Below, piece after piece: positions 7,246 to 15,397 of a stretch of 20,260 nt of DNA. Numbering within the stretch: the first letter of the stretch is position 1; every line of letters begins with the position of its first letter. The translations under genes were made by a program, and so were the position numbers. Location of the stretch: the NCBI GenBank assembly GCA_007130265.1, contig SLST01000261.1, forward strand, positions 1 through 20,260. Direction: 5' to 3'. The notes below the pieces were generated by a model. That model was not told where the DNA came from and made no database searches. It saw only the letters and a program-made list of their open reading frames with translations. This DNA comes from Spirochaetales bacterium. Its GTDB lineage: Bacteria > Spirochaetota > Spirochaetia > DSM-27196 > SLST01.

Positions 7246-8226
7246 TCACCACTCGATGAGATTGCCCCCGTAGCTGAGGCCCGCGCCGAACCCGACCGTC
7301 AGCACGCGCTGGCCTCCGGTGAGCACTCCGCGTTCCTCCATCTCCACCAGTGCGATTGGAATCGAGGCGGCCGACGTGTTCGCGTACCGATCCAGGTTGA
7401 GATAGAACCGCTCGAGTGGCAGACCGAGGCGCTTCGCGGCCGCTTCGATGATCCGCGCGTTTGCCTGGTGCGGGACGATCCAGTCGAGCTCCGTCTTGTC
7501 GATCTGCGATCGCTCGCAGAGCGCCGCGATCGTCCGGACGATCGCGTCGACCGCAAACAGGTAGACCTGCTTCCCGTTCATCGCGAGCATGAGATCGGTC
7601 GCCGAGTGGGTTCCATCGATAAAGGGGGTTCTCGTGCCGCCGGCGGGTCGGATGAGCGCCGTGCCCCCGCTGCCCTTGGACCGGAGCCACGAGTAGCAGA
7701 TCTCATGGCCCCCGGCCTGCGCCTCGACGATCGCCGCGCCGGCGCCGTCGCCGAGCAATACACAGGTGTTGCGGTCGTTCCAGTTCGTCACCTTGGAGAG
7801 CACCTCGGCGCCGACCACCAGCACGCGATGCGCGCCTCCGGAGGCGACCGCGCTGCGTGCGGACTCGAGCGCGTAGGCGAATCCGGTGCATCCGGCCTGC
7901 AGGTCGTACGCGCCGGCGTTGGAGCAGCCGAGGCGGTCTTCTATCATGCACGCGGTCGACGGAAAGGTCAGGTAGTCCGGGGTCGATGTCGCGCAGATGA
8001 TGAGGTCGATCTGTTCAGGCTCCATGCCCCGGTTCTCGAGCGCCGCCCGTGCCGCCTCGTACCCGAGGTCACTCGCGGCCTCATGAGGTTGAGCGATCCT
8101 TCGTTCACGAATGCCGGTATGTGAGACGATCCATTCGTCCGACGTTTCGACCGTCCGTGCGAGCTCCTCGTTTGTCACCACCCGCTCGGGAACATGCGAG
8201 GCGATCGCGGTAATGGCTGCCTTCAT
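7246..8226 (-). CDS. fabH: 3-oxoacyl-ACP synthase III (KAS III, FabH)
   Basis: 326 aa, normal FabH length. It has the full thiolase-fold catalytic triad: nucleophile C113 in DLQAGCTGF, H253 in PHQANARI, and N283 in YANTSAAS. The conserved TSDEWIVSHTGIRERR (near 28-43) and the C-terminal GFGAGLSYGG are also present. FabH condenses acetyl-CoA (or a branched acyl-CoA) with malonyl-ACP to start fatty-acid synthesis in the cytoplasm. No other fab or plsX genes are adjacent, so it stands apart from the usual fatty-acid cluster. It could therefore serve a specialised acyl product instead. The start at 8226 lacks a strong ribosome-binding site. It is transcribed divergently from the URO-D gene. Confidence 0.93.
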   Translation of the reverse strand: MKAAITAIASHVPERVVTNEELARTVETSDEWIVSHTGIRERRIAQPHEAASDLGYEAARAALENRGMEPEQIDLIICATSTPDYLTFPSTACMIEDRLGCSNAGAYDLQAGCTGFAYALESARSAVASGGAHRVLVVGAEVLSKVTNWNDRNTCVLLGDGAGAAIVEAQAGGHEICYSWLRSKGSGGTALIRPAGGTRTPFIDGTHSATDLMLAMNGKQVYLFAVDAIVRTIAALCERSQIDKTELDWIVPHQANARIIEAAAKRLGLPLERFYLNLDRYANTSAASIPIALVEMEERGVLTGGQRVLTVGFGAGLSYGGNLIEW

Positions 8227-8279
8227 GGGCTGGGAGTCTACCCCGGGGCTACCCGTTGATCAATACGCCGGAAACCGCG

Positions 8280-9401
8280 ATGATTGAGCCCATGCACAAC
8301 CATCCTGCAGCCACCGCGACGAGCACTCGTCGGTCGGTCGATTTCGAACCGTACCTCGACGACCTCGCTTCGAGGATCGATCCCGACGAGGAGCAGCGGG
8401 TTCATCAGGCCTGGATCGACTTCGTTGAGGGCCGTACGGAGGACCGACTCGATTCCGCATCGCCTTTCGTGCCGCCCGGCCGGGTTCCCAGGCCCGCGCG
8501 CATCGAGTGGCCGCAGATCCACATTAACGACGCTCTCGCGGACATCGACACGATGGTGCTGCACCAGCTCTCGATGGTCTCCGACACGCTTGCCTCGGGA
8601 AGTAACACGATTCTCAACGTTCGGACGAACTACGGCGTTTCCATCATGACGAGCCAGCTCGGGTGCGAGGTCGTGGTCATGTCGCGCGAGCAGGGCAACC
8701 TCCCGACGACGCGGCCGCTCGCCGGAGAGGACCCGATCCGGGCGGCGCTCGATCGCGGCGTTCCCGATCTGCGGACTGGACAGGGTGGCGACGTCTTCGA
8801 CTGCGGAGCGCGGTTCGAAGAAGTGCTCTCCGGTCGGGAGGTGCTCGAGAACTGGGTCATTCTCTACCACCCCGATGCCCAGGGGCCAATCGATAACGCC
8901 GAGCTTGCCTGGGGTTCGGACATCTTCCTGGCGTTCTACGACGAGCCTCAGCTTGTCCACGACTTCCTCGATCTCATGACCGAGCACTACCTCGCCTTCC
9001 TGGGAACGTGGTTCGCAGCGCACCCGCCGCGAGCGTCGTACAATGCGCACTGGGGCATGCTCATGAAGGGGAACATCATGCTTCGAGACGATTCGCTCAT
9101 GAATCTCTCACCGGAGATTTATGACGAGTACATCCTCGCGCGTGAGGCACGATGCTTCGCCGAACTCGGCGGCGGGGTCATCCACTACTGCGGTCGTGGG
9201 TCGCACGTCATCGATCGGTTCCACCGGATAGACGGCCTGACCGCGGTCAACCTCTCTCAGCCGCACCTCAATGACATGGACGCCGTGTTCGCGCAGACGG
9301 TCGATCGCGGTCTTGCGCTCCTCGGCCTCGACCCGGAGGCAGCCGCGACCGCCGGCGACGCCGGCGTCAATCTCCGCGGCCGGGTGCAGTGTTGGCAATG
9401 A
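8280..9401 (+). CDS. Uroporphyrinogen decarboxylase (URO-D) superfamily protein, catabolic type
   Basis: 373 aa from the ATG at 8280, which has GGAA six bases upstream. A TTG at 8256 and an ATG at 8292 are alternative starts. The C-terminal half carries the URO-D barrel signature: NAHWGMLMKGNIMLRDDSLMNLSP, followed by GGGVIHYCGRGSHVID, with a His and Cys in HYCG that could bind metal as in MtaA/CmuA methyltransferases. It is not HemE: it lacks the N-terminal heme-pathway motif I would expect, and no heme genes are nearby. Its stop overlaps the next gene as ATGA, tying it to a Gfo/Idh/MocA dehydrogenase. Similar proteins occur in carbohydrate-utilisation loci, where their reaction is mostly unknown. 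Family assignment is good; the activity is open. Confidence 0.8.
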   Translation: MIEPMHNHPAATATSTRRSVDFEPYLDDLASRIDPDEEQRVHQAWIDFVEGRTEDRLDSASPFVPPGRVPRPARIEWPQIHINDALADIDTMVLHQLSMVSDTLASGSNTILNVRTNYGVSIMTSQLGCEVVVMSREQGNLPTTRPLAGEDPIRAALDRGVPDLRTGQGGDVFDCGARFEEVLSGREVLENWVILYHPDAQGPIDNAELAWGSDIFLAFYDEPQLVHDFLDLMTEHYLAFLGTWFAAHPPRASYNAHWGMLMKGNIMLRDDSLMNLSPEIYDEYILAREARCFAELGGGVIHYCGRGSHVIDRFHRIDGLTAVNLSQPHLNDMDAVFAQTVDRGLALLGLDPEAAATAGDAGVNLRGRVQCWQ

Positions 9402-10597
9402 CGGTGCGCACACTCCTCGTCGGGCTCGGCGGCTACGGGAACGGGTACGTCGACGCCATACTCGATCACGGCGACGCGATGGGTCTGGAGTTTGCCGGTG
9501 CCGTGGATCCGCTGCCTGAAGGATGCCGACGTCTGGATGAGGTGCGTGCCCGTGTGGGAACGATCCATCCGGACCTTGCCGGCTTCTACGCTGCGGCAGA
9601 TGCCGATCTCGCCGTCATCTCCGCGCCCATACAGTACCACGCACCGTACTCCATTGCGGCGCTCGGGGCCGGGTCCCACGTCCTCTGCGAAAAGCCGGTT
9701 GCCGCGTCGCTCGAGGATGCGCTCGCCATGGCCGAGGCGGCCGACGCATCGCGCCGCATGGTCGCGATCGGGTACCAGTGGTCGTTCTCGCAGACCTTCG
9801 AGCGGATGCGGCGCGAGATAGCCGCGGGCGCCTTCGGAGAGCCGCTCTCGCTGCGAATCCTCGCGTTCTGGCCTCGCTCTTCGGCCTACTACGAGCGCGC
9901 CTCGTGGGCGGGCAGAATCCGCGCTTCCGACGGCAGCCTCGTAATGGACAGTCCCGCGCACAACGCAACCGCGCACTACCTGCACAACGCGCTTTCAGTT
10001 CTCGGCCCCGGCGGCGAGCCGGTATCGGTGCAGGCGGAGCTCTACCGTGCCAATGAGATCGAGAACTACGACACCGCCGCGATCCGGGCGCGGACCGCGA
10101 GCGGCGCCGATGTGCTCTTCTACACGACCCACGCCGTCCCGTCGAACGTGGGGCCGATGATCTGGTACCGCTTCCGCGACGCCGATCTCGTCTGTGACGT
10201 TCCCGGCAACTTCTACTGCAACCGTGCCGACGGTTCGGTCGAGGACTACGGCTCACCCGACGTGACCCATCGCGGCAAGCTCGAACGCATGGCCGCGGCT
10301 ATTCGTTCAGCCGGCCCGGGGGAGACGCCCGAGTCGCCGTGCTCGGTGCAGGACGCCCTTGCGCAACTGCGCGTGGTCTGTGCAGCCGGAGACTCGTCCC
10401 CGGTCGTACCGTTTCCCGCCAGGATCGTCCGGCGCACGACCGTCGATGCGGAGAAGGCCCCCGCCGGGAGCTCCGTGCTTACCTGGGCAGACGGACTGCA
10501 GGCGGTCTTCACCCAGTGCTTCGCCCGCGGCCTTCTGCCGGCCGAACACCCCGGGGTGGGGTGGGCCCGGTCCGGGAGCGTGGTTCATCTCGACTGA
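9398..10597 (+). CDS. Gfo/Idh/MocA family oxidoreductase
   Basis: 399 aa from the ATG at 9398, which overlaps the upstream stop (ATGA). A GTG at 9389 is possible but unnecessary. The Rossmann motif GLGGYGNGYVDAI (9-21) is followed by the EKP motif at 98-100 (VLCEKPVA) and the GYQWSFSQTFERM helix. The C-terminal part has AHNATAHYLHNAL, corresponding to the family's active-site His helix. Predicted to act on a sugar or sugar-acid hydroxyl with NAD(P). It is only distantly similar by eye to the other family member in the window (2975-4144), so this is not a recent duplication. Translational coupling to the URO-D protein suggests they act in one pathway. Confidence 0.9.
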   Translation: MTVRTLLVGLGGYGNGYVDAILDHGDAMGLEFAGAVDPLPEGCRRLDEVRARVGTIHPDLAGFYAAADADLAVISAPIQYHAPYSIAALGAGSHVLCEKPVAASLEDALAMAEAADASRRMVAIGYQWSFSQTFERMRREIAAGAFGEPLSLRILAFWPRSSAYYERASWAGRIRASDGSLVMDSPAHNATAHYLHNALSVLGPGGEPVSVQAELYRANEIENYDTAAIRARTASGADVLFYTTHAVPSNVGPMIWYRFRDADLVCDVPGNFYCNRADGSVEDYGSPDVTHRGKLERMAAAIRSAGPGETPESPCSVQDALAQLRVVCAAGDSSPVVPFPARIVRRTTVDAEKAPAGSSVLTWADGLQAVFTQCFARGLLPAEHPGVGWARSGSVVHLD

Positions 10598-10710
10598 GAC
10601 GAAAGCTCTCACCCGAAGGACAAACGCGTGGCCGGAGAGAGTCCTGAGTATACCCGAATCCTGTCTATTTGCTTGCGACGGCCGGTGATGTAAGCTCCCC
10701 ATATAAGAGC

Positions 10711-11949
10711 ATGAAGACAGCCCTCGGCGTTGCGACTGCAGTTCTGCTCATCATTCTCGGGGCTTACTATGGAAGCACCGTACCGGTGCTCTCCGACTGG
10801 TTGGCGGGCCATTTCGGCCTGGCCGCCGGGGGGGTCGGTGTACTGTTCGCTGCGAGCTCGCTCGGAGGGCTCGTCGGAGCGCTGCCGGCCGGCGTGCTGC
10901 TCGACACGAGGGGCCCGCGCACGACGCTGATCGTGGCAACGGTGGCTTTGTGCCTGGGCTACGGCGTCCTTGCCGTTACCGGTGCCTTCCGGGTTTTCTG
11001 GGCCGGTGCCTTTGTGGTGCATCTCGCGTCGATCGGTGTCGGTCTTTCCGTGCCCTTCTATGTACTCCTGCTGAAGCCCGAATGGACTCGTCGGAGCTTT
11101 GCGCTCGGCATGGTATCCGCGTCAGCTCCCGGCCTCTTCTTCCCGATGATTGCTGAGCGCATGCTCACCGCCACCGCCACCGAGCGCCTGGTTCGGCTGG
11201 CCCTGGGCTCAGTGGCGCTGCTGGCCGCATTCGCGGCTGTCGCATTCGTACTGCGCCTTTTCGGGTCAGACGCATCGAGCCGGCAGAGGAGCCTGGCGGC
11301 CGCGGCTGACCCGAATGCCGGCGTGTCTGGAGCAGTCGTACGGTTCCTCCGCCAGGCGGCCGTTGCCTTTGGTGTGCCACGCTTCCGGCTCTTTCTTCTG
11401 CTGATGTTCCTGCACGCAACGGCAGACACGTTCATCCACTACTGGTTCCCTCGGTTCCTGAGGACGTCCTTTGATGTGCTTCCGGTGCGTCCCGGACTCG
11501 TGCTCACGCTCTTCTCGGCGGCTTACGTCGTATCGCGGCTCGTACTCATGGCCCTCCCGGACCACTTCGGGCGGCGCGCACTGCTCGTCGTACCGGGGAT
11601 CGTCGGAGGCTCGATTCTCCTCATCGGTCTGCGATTGGGTTCACCCGTGCTGGTCGCGCTCAGCTATCCGCTTGCGGCTCTCTTCTGGTCTGTGGAGGCT
11701 CCGTCCCTTCTTGGCGAGGCAAACCGAACCTTCCCCGGTACGATGGGCGCGTTCCAGACCATATTCCAGATCGCGACCTATGCTGTCGGCGCTATCCTCC
11801 ACGTTGGCGTGGGCGCGCTGGTGGACCGCGGGCTGCCGCTACGCGCCGTGCTGTCGGTCTTCGCGCTCTTCTATGTGGCGTTCGGCCTCATAGCCCTTGT
11901 CGGACTGCGACCGCCACATGGCGAGGGTACTACTTCCCGTATCTCGTGA
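10711..11949 (+). CDS. MFS transporter
   Basis: 412 aa with about 12 hydrophobic segments in two halves separated by a polar loop (about residues 188-212). The loop 2-3 motif GVLLDTRGPRT (61-71) matches MFS motif A, with a degenerate echo ALPDHFGRRALL in the second half. The substrate is unknown; by context it is a sugar or degradation product of the neighbouring locus. The start at 10711 is chosen because the hydrophobic N-terminus begins there; an upstream in-frame TTG (10669) adds a hydrophilic tail. No Shine-Dalgarno is visible; instead TATAAG lies three bases upstream. The 3' end overlaps the opposite-strand barrel gene by 20 bases. Confidence 0.86.
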   Translation: MKTALGVATAVLLIILGAYYGSTVPVLSDWLAGHFGLAAGGVGVLFAASSLGGLVGALPAGVLLDTRGPRTTLIVATVALCLGYGVLAVTGAFRVFWAGAFVVHLASIGVGLSVPFYVLLLKPEWTRRSFALGMVSASAPGLFFPMIAERMLTATATERLVRLALGSVALLAAFAAVAFVLRLFGSDASSRQRSLAAAADPNAGVSGAVVRFLRQAAVAFGVPRFRLFLLLMFLHATADTFIHYWFPRFLRTSFDVLPVRPGLVLTLFSAAYVVSRLVLMALPDHFGRRALLVVPGIVGGSILLIGLRLGSPVLVALSYPLAALFWSVEAPSLLGEANRTFPGTMGAFQTIFQIATYAVGAILHVGVGALVDRGLPLRAVLSVFALFYVAFGLIALVGLRPPHGEGTTSRIS

Positions 11950-13729
11950 GTCGTCGAAGCGCATCCACCGCGCCCGGTATGAGTTCTGCGGTACCATCAC
12001 CGTCGATTCTGACGAGCCCGTCGCCGGCACTCCCGTGTTCTGATCCATGACCGGTGATCTCATATAGCAGCAGGCCGCTCACCGTTGGATCGGCCTGCGC
12101 CGCAGCACAGAAATCCCGGTTCAGATCGTCTCCCTGCTGTTGGTAGCAGTGAATCCAGACGGGCTTGCCCGCGTCAGCTGCCCGTGCCTTGATGTTCGCG
12201 GCATTCTGCGGCGAGTAGCTGCCGAAGTAGTAGTCCTTGATTGTGATTTCGTCTGCGAGATCCACCAGCCGTTTCCAGTCCGGCAGAATCTTGGGCATCG
12301 CCCAGAAGGCTACCTCATTGAAATCGCCACACAGGCGCGGATCTTCGTAATTCCCGTGAAGATGCACCTGAAGCTTCTTTCCCCGCGCAGAAAGTTTTGA
12401 TCTGAGCTTCGCTATGAACTGCAGGTAGAAGTCACCGCGGATCTGCATCATCTTCAGCGGCTCGGCGGGTTCTGCCTGGATGTCTCGGCCGTAACGGTCG
12501 TGATACGCGGTCACTAGCGGCTCGTTGTAGCCATACTCGTGATATTCAACGACTGAGCTTGAGTGATTCTGCGCGCGTACGTCGACACCGTCAACGCCGG
12601 ATTCGATCAGGTAGTCGGCGTCGCGTAGCCACTGCTCTCTGACTTCGGGATACGCCTCGCAGGGAGTACCGTGCATGAAATCGTTCCTCCCTCGAGCTAT
12701 CGCGAACAGGCTGGTGGCCCGCCATCCGGGCTCGCGGTAGTAGAAGCCCATCGGATCGAACTCGAATCCGCGATCGCAGAGGCGGTTGCTTTCCGGCGAG
12801 ACCGGGTTGTTCGCCGCTCGCGGCGCGTCGCTGACGGTGACCGGCATGTTCTCACCGTCTGCGTTGTAGGCTCTGATCATCGTGAAGGGTATCGTCACGA
12901 ACTGGGCAGGATCTCTCGCTACGAGCGAGATCGCGAGGTAGCGCACACCACCGTCACAGTTCAGGCCGCTGACTCGGACCACCCTGCAACGTCGCGGCCC
13001 GCCGGGGATCTCACGTCCGATCGTGTCGAACAGCGTTCTTCTCTCGACTCTTTCGGATACCCGCGACGACCCGGAGAGACGATCGTAGGTCCCGTTGTTC
13101 GAACTCGTCCAGATACTCACGCTTTCCACTGGATTGGTCTGCAGCGCAGTATCCGGCTGGCCGGAAAAAACCACTGGAGGCTGCGAGCTCATGATGCCCG
13201 GTTGGAGTACTTCGTCCATGCAGAAGACCAACTCGATGGTTGTCAGCGGATGAGCAGCAAGACGATCGAGAGCTGCGTCGGCTCGCCGCCTGACGCGGAG
13301 CTCGGGGTGCTGCACCAGAAACGGGTCGGCGACGATTCCCGGCCCTCCGAGCTGCGGCAGCGAGGTGTGAGGGCTAGCCGCGGGGTCGTTCTCCGGGACC
13401 GAGCGATGTGCGCCGCCTTCATACGGTTTGTACACGGCGAAGACTTCGAGCTCGTGGCGATGAGCTGCCTCGACGGTTGCTCGAAACGGGTCCTGGTCAC
13501 CAAAGCGATCCAGGAGCTCTGCGGTCCGCGCCTCGAGGTCTCGACGGATCCCGTACCGCCACGGGGCCATCGCCGCGTTGAGCGGGGGGATAAGGTAGAC
13601 TCTGGAGAATCCGAGGCCGGCCAGTAGCCGCGCCTGCTCGTCCAGGTACTCCGGTGTGGCTTGCTGTGTTAAGAGATCGTCGTGCGTGTCGTTCACCGGC
13701 GCAATGGCCTTCTGAAAGGGTGGAAGCAT
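11930..13729 (-). CDS. Putative glycoside-hydrolase-like (beta/alpha)-barrel protein with inserted beta-rich domain
   Basis: 599 aa; I do not recognise a defined family. Residues 25-105 (TPEYLDEQARLLAGLGFSRV, then EVFAVYKPYEGG) and 365-560 read as barrel strands and helices: SGVDGVDVRAQNH, KKLQVHLHGNYEDP, DEITIKDYYFGSY, KPVWIHCYQQQGD, SGLLLYEITGHG. This resembles GHL/DUF187-type hydrolase barrels. Acidic candidates for catalysis include D380, D383, D499 and E557; none can be assigned. Residues 200-300 (SIWTSSNNGTYDRL, then GVRYLAISLVA) look like an inserted jelly-roll, discoidin- or CBM-like domain. There is no signal peptide, so it is probably cytoplasmic. It follows the sugar-transporter genes on the same strand, beyond a hairpin, suggesting action on the imported saccharide. 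The start at 13729 has GAGG upstream. Confidence 0.6.
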   Translation of the reverse strand: MLPPFQKAIAPVNDTHDDLLTQQATPEYLDEQARLLAGLGFSRVYLIPPLNAAMAPWRYGIRRDLEARTAELLDRFGDQDPFRATVEAAHRHELEVFAVYKPYEGGAHRSVPENDPAASPHTSLPQLGGPGIVADPFLVQHPELRVRRRADAALDRLAAHPLTTIELVFCMDEVLQPGIMSSQPPVVFSGQPDTALQTNPVESVSIWTSSNNGTYDRLSGSSRVSERVERRTLFDTIGREIPGGPRRCRVVRVSGLNCDGGVRYLAISLVARDPAQFVTIPFTMIRAYNADGENMPVTVSDAPRAANNPVSPESNRLCDRGFEFDPMGFYYREPGWRATSLFAIARGRNDFMHGTPCEAYPEVREQWLRDADYLIESGVDGVDVRAQNHSSSVVEYHEYGYNEPLVTAYHDRYGRDIQAEPAEPLKMMQIRGDFYLQFIAKLRSKLSARGKKLQVHLHGNYEDPRLCGDFNEVAFWAMPKILPDWKRLVDLADEITIKDYYFGSYSPQNAANIKARAADAGKPVWIHCYQQQGDDLNRDFCAAAQADPTVSGLLLYEITGHGSEHGSAGDGLVRIDGDGTAELIPGAVDALRRLTRYGK

Positions 13730-13764
13730 AGTCGATCCTCTTGGGAATAGAGCTTACGGGTGAG

Positions 13765-13794
13765 AGAAGGACCGCGACTTGTCGCGGTCCTTCT
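13765..13794 (-). terminator. Perfect 14-bp hairpin after the solute-binding protein gene
   Basis: Bases 13765-13778 pair without mismatch with 13781-13794 (arm AGAAGGACCGCGAC, central TT). It lies 30 bases past the solute-binding-protein stop and 36 bases before the start of the barrel gene. In the minus direction it is followed by a weak pyrimidine tract (CTCTC) rather than a U-run, so it may be a partial terminator or an mRNA-stabilising stem-loop. Either would set the barrel gene below the binding protein in expression. Confidence 0.65.
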
Positions 13795-13824
13795 TCGTTC
13801 CATCGCGGCCAGGAGATACGGAGA

Positions 13825-15360
13825 TCAGAGCCCGGCGTTGATCTCGTCAAGCACCGTCTGGACTCGACTCTCCATGCTGTTGAGAAAAGCTGTCCATGCT
13901 TCCTCTACATCGTCTCCGGAGATGATGATACGCACAATCTCATCGTTCACGTCCTCCCGGAACGCGCCGAATCGGTCCTTGTTTGGGGCGGAGAAGAAAT
14001 CGAGCGCATAGTTCACCGGAATGTAGTTCGCACCATACTCGTCCATCGCTTCTGCCTTGCGAACGACCTGGTGTCGGAACAACTCGTGCGACGCTTCGGT
14101 GATGGCAGGGTTGAAGACGGGAATGTCGGTGCTGTTGCGGACCTGTTGCCGCAAGTTCATGCTTTGGTATCCAGGTGATACGTAGTTGCCTTCCTCGTCG
14201 GTGTCCCAAAGCACCTGGATTCCGCCGTCTTCCTCAGTCCAGTCGACTCCGGGGATGCCGTAGGCGCTCCATAGCGTGCCCTCTTCGCTGACGAACCAAT
14301 CGAAGAGTTCGAGAACCTTCTGGAAGGTCGCATCCGGTGTGTCGGGGCTGAACACGATCGACGCCCAGAACTCGTAGTCCTGCGCGTCGTAGATTCCTTG
14401 GGGACCCGCAATCCAGATCGGCCGGAGCGCTGCATGGCCGCTACCATCAATGTTCTCGCCCAGCTGTTTGGCGCGCGAGTCGACCTGGGCCAGCGTCCAG
14501 TGCTCGTAGAGTGCGCCGGCGAATCCCGTCGTGAACTGAGAGGGCCCGTACGTTGCCGGCTGGGCGTAGAAGTCCTCAGGAACGACCTCCGCCTCGTAGA
14601 GCGAACGGGCGTACTTGATGCCGTCAATCGTCGATGGAAGCGTTGCACCCCAGACATACTCTCCGTCGACTTCTACGTAGTTGTCATAGTGCGGGTTGAA
14701 CCATCTCAGGCCGAAGACCCAGCCCGGATAGTATACATTGGGGCCGTTGTACGCGACGAAACTGGCTCCCAGTTCGGGGCCGAGTTCATCGCTCATCCGT
14801 ATGAGCATGTCCCGGTACTCATCCGGCGTGAAGACATCCTGATTGCCGTACCCGAGGTCTTCGAGCCAGTCCGCTCGAGCCCAGATGCCGAGAGGACGAA
14901 CCTCGTTGATATGGTTCACGTCCTTGATTCGCGGCCAGGTGTAGAGCTCTCCGTCGACTTTCAGGTACTGCATCGCATCAGTTGTCTCGTAGATCCGCTG
15001 CAGATTCGGATAGCTGCCGAGATCTGGAATAGCTCGGAAGATTCCCTGTCCGGCCAAGCGCCGGTACGCACCCGCATTGAAGTTCCACATGACCACGTCG
15101 GGCATGTCTCCGGAAGCGAACCAGAGATTGGTCTTCTCAGCCCACGTGTCCCAACTCATCTGGTCCCACTCAATGTTGATGCTGTGCCGCTCCTGGATCG
15201 CCAGACCCAGTGGATCGTCGACCTCCGTTCCGTAGAGACCAGCCATCGTGATGGTGGTGACGTCATCGGGTGCGGCCGTCTCGGCGGTTCCTGCCGCATA
15301 CGCCGTTCCGCCGAGGGCCAGCCCTGTTGCCAGGAGCAGGACAAACAGTCGAATTCTCAT
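13825..15360 (-). CDS. Extracellular solute-binding protein, LplA-like (family 1) sugar ABC transporter
   Basis: 511 aa. The start at 15360 has ACGGAGG seven bases upstream; an in-frame upstream start at 15396 has no such support. A Sec signal peptide occupies residues 1-22 (MRIRLF, a hydrophobic core, then AYA-AG). No lipobox cysteine is seen, so a periplasmic soluble protein is expected, consistent with an outer-membrane-bearing cell. The mature protein has the two-lobe binding-protein pattern: SGDMPDVVMWNFNAGAYRRLAGQG near the N-lobe and aromatic-rich stretches such as YPGWVFGLRWFNPHYDNY. It delivers an oligosaccharide or a related compound to the two permeases encoded just upstream. The long form (over 480 aa) is typical of LplA/YtcQ proteins. 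Confidence 0.9.
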   Translation of the reverse strand: MRIRLFVLLLATGLALGGTAYAAGTAETAAPDDVTTITMAGLYGTEVDDPLGLAIQERHSINIEWDQMSWDTWAEKTNLWFASGDMPDVVMWNFNAGAYRRLAGQGIFRAIPDLGSYPNLQRIYETTDAMQYLKVDGELYTWPRIKDVNHINEVRPLGIWARADWLEDLGYGNQDVFTPDEYRDMLIRMSDELGPELGASFVAYNGPNVYYPGWVFGLRWFNPHYDNYVEVDGEYVWGATLPSTIDGIKYARSLYEAEVVPEDFYAQPATYGPSQFTTGFAGALYEHWTLAQVDSRAKQLGENIDGSGHAALRPIWIAGPQGIYDAQDYEFWASIVFSPDTPDATFQKVLELFDWFVSEEGTLWSAYGIPGVDWTEEDGGIQVLWDTDEEGNYVSPGYQSMNLRQQVRNSTDIPVFNPAITEASHELFRHQVVRKAEAMDEYGANYIPVNYALDFFSAPNKDRFGAFREDVNDEIVRIIISGDDVEEAWTAFLNSMESRVQTVLDEINAGL

Positions 15361-15397
15361 ACAAAACCTCCGTTGCTCTTTTTTGCGGGGCAGCAAG

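Noticed and set aside
7129..8124. Plus-strand open frame of 331 codons opposite fabH
   Set aside because: FabH on the minus strand has all catalytic residues; the plus frame shows no family resemblance.
15361..15396. Upstream start adding 12 residues to the solute-binding protein
   Set aside because: It would place a charged stretch (RKKEQRR) before the signal peptide, and the internal ATG at 15360 has an excellent ribosome-binding site.
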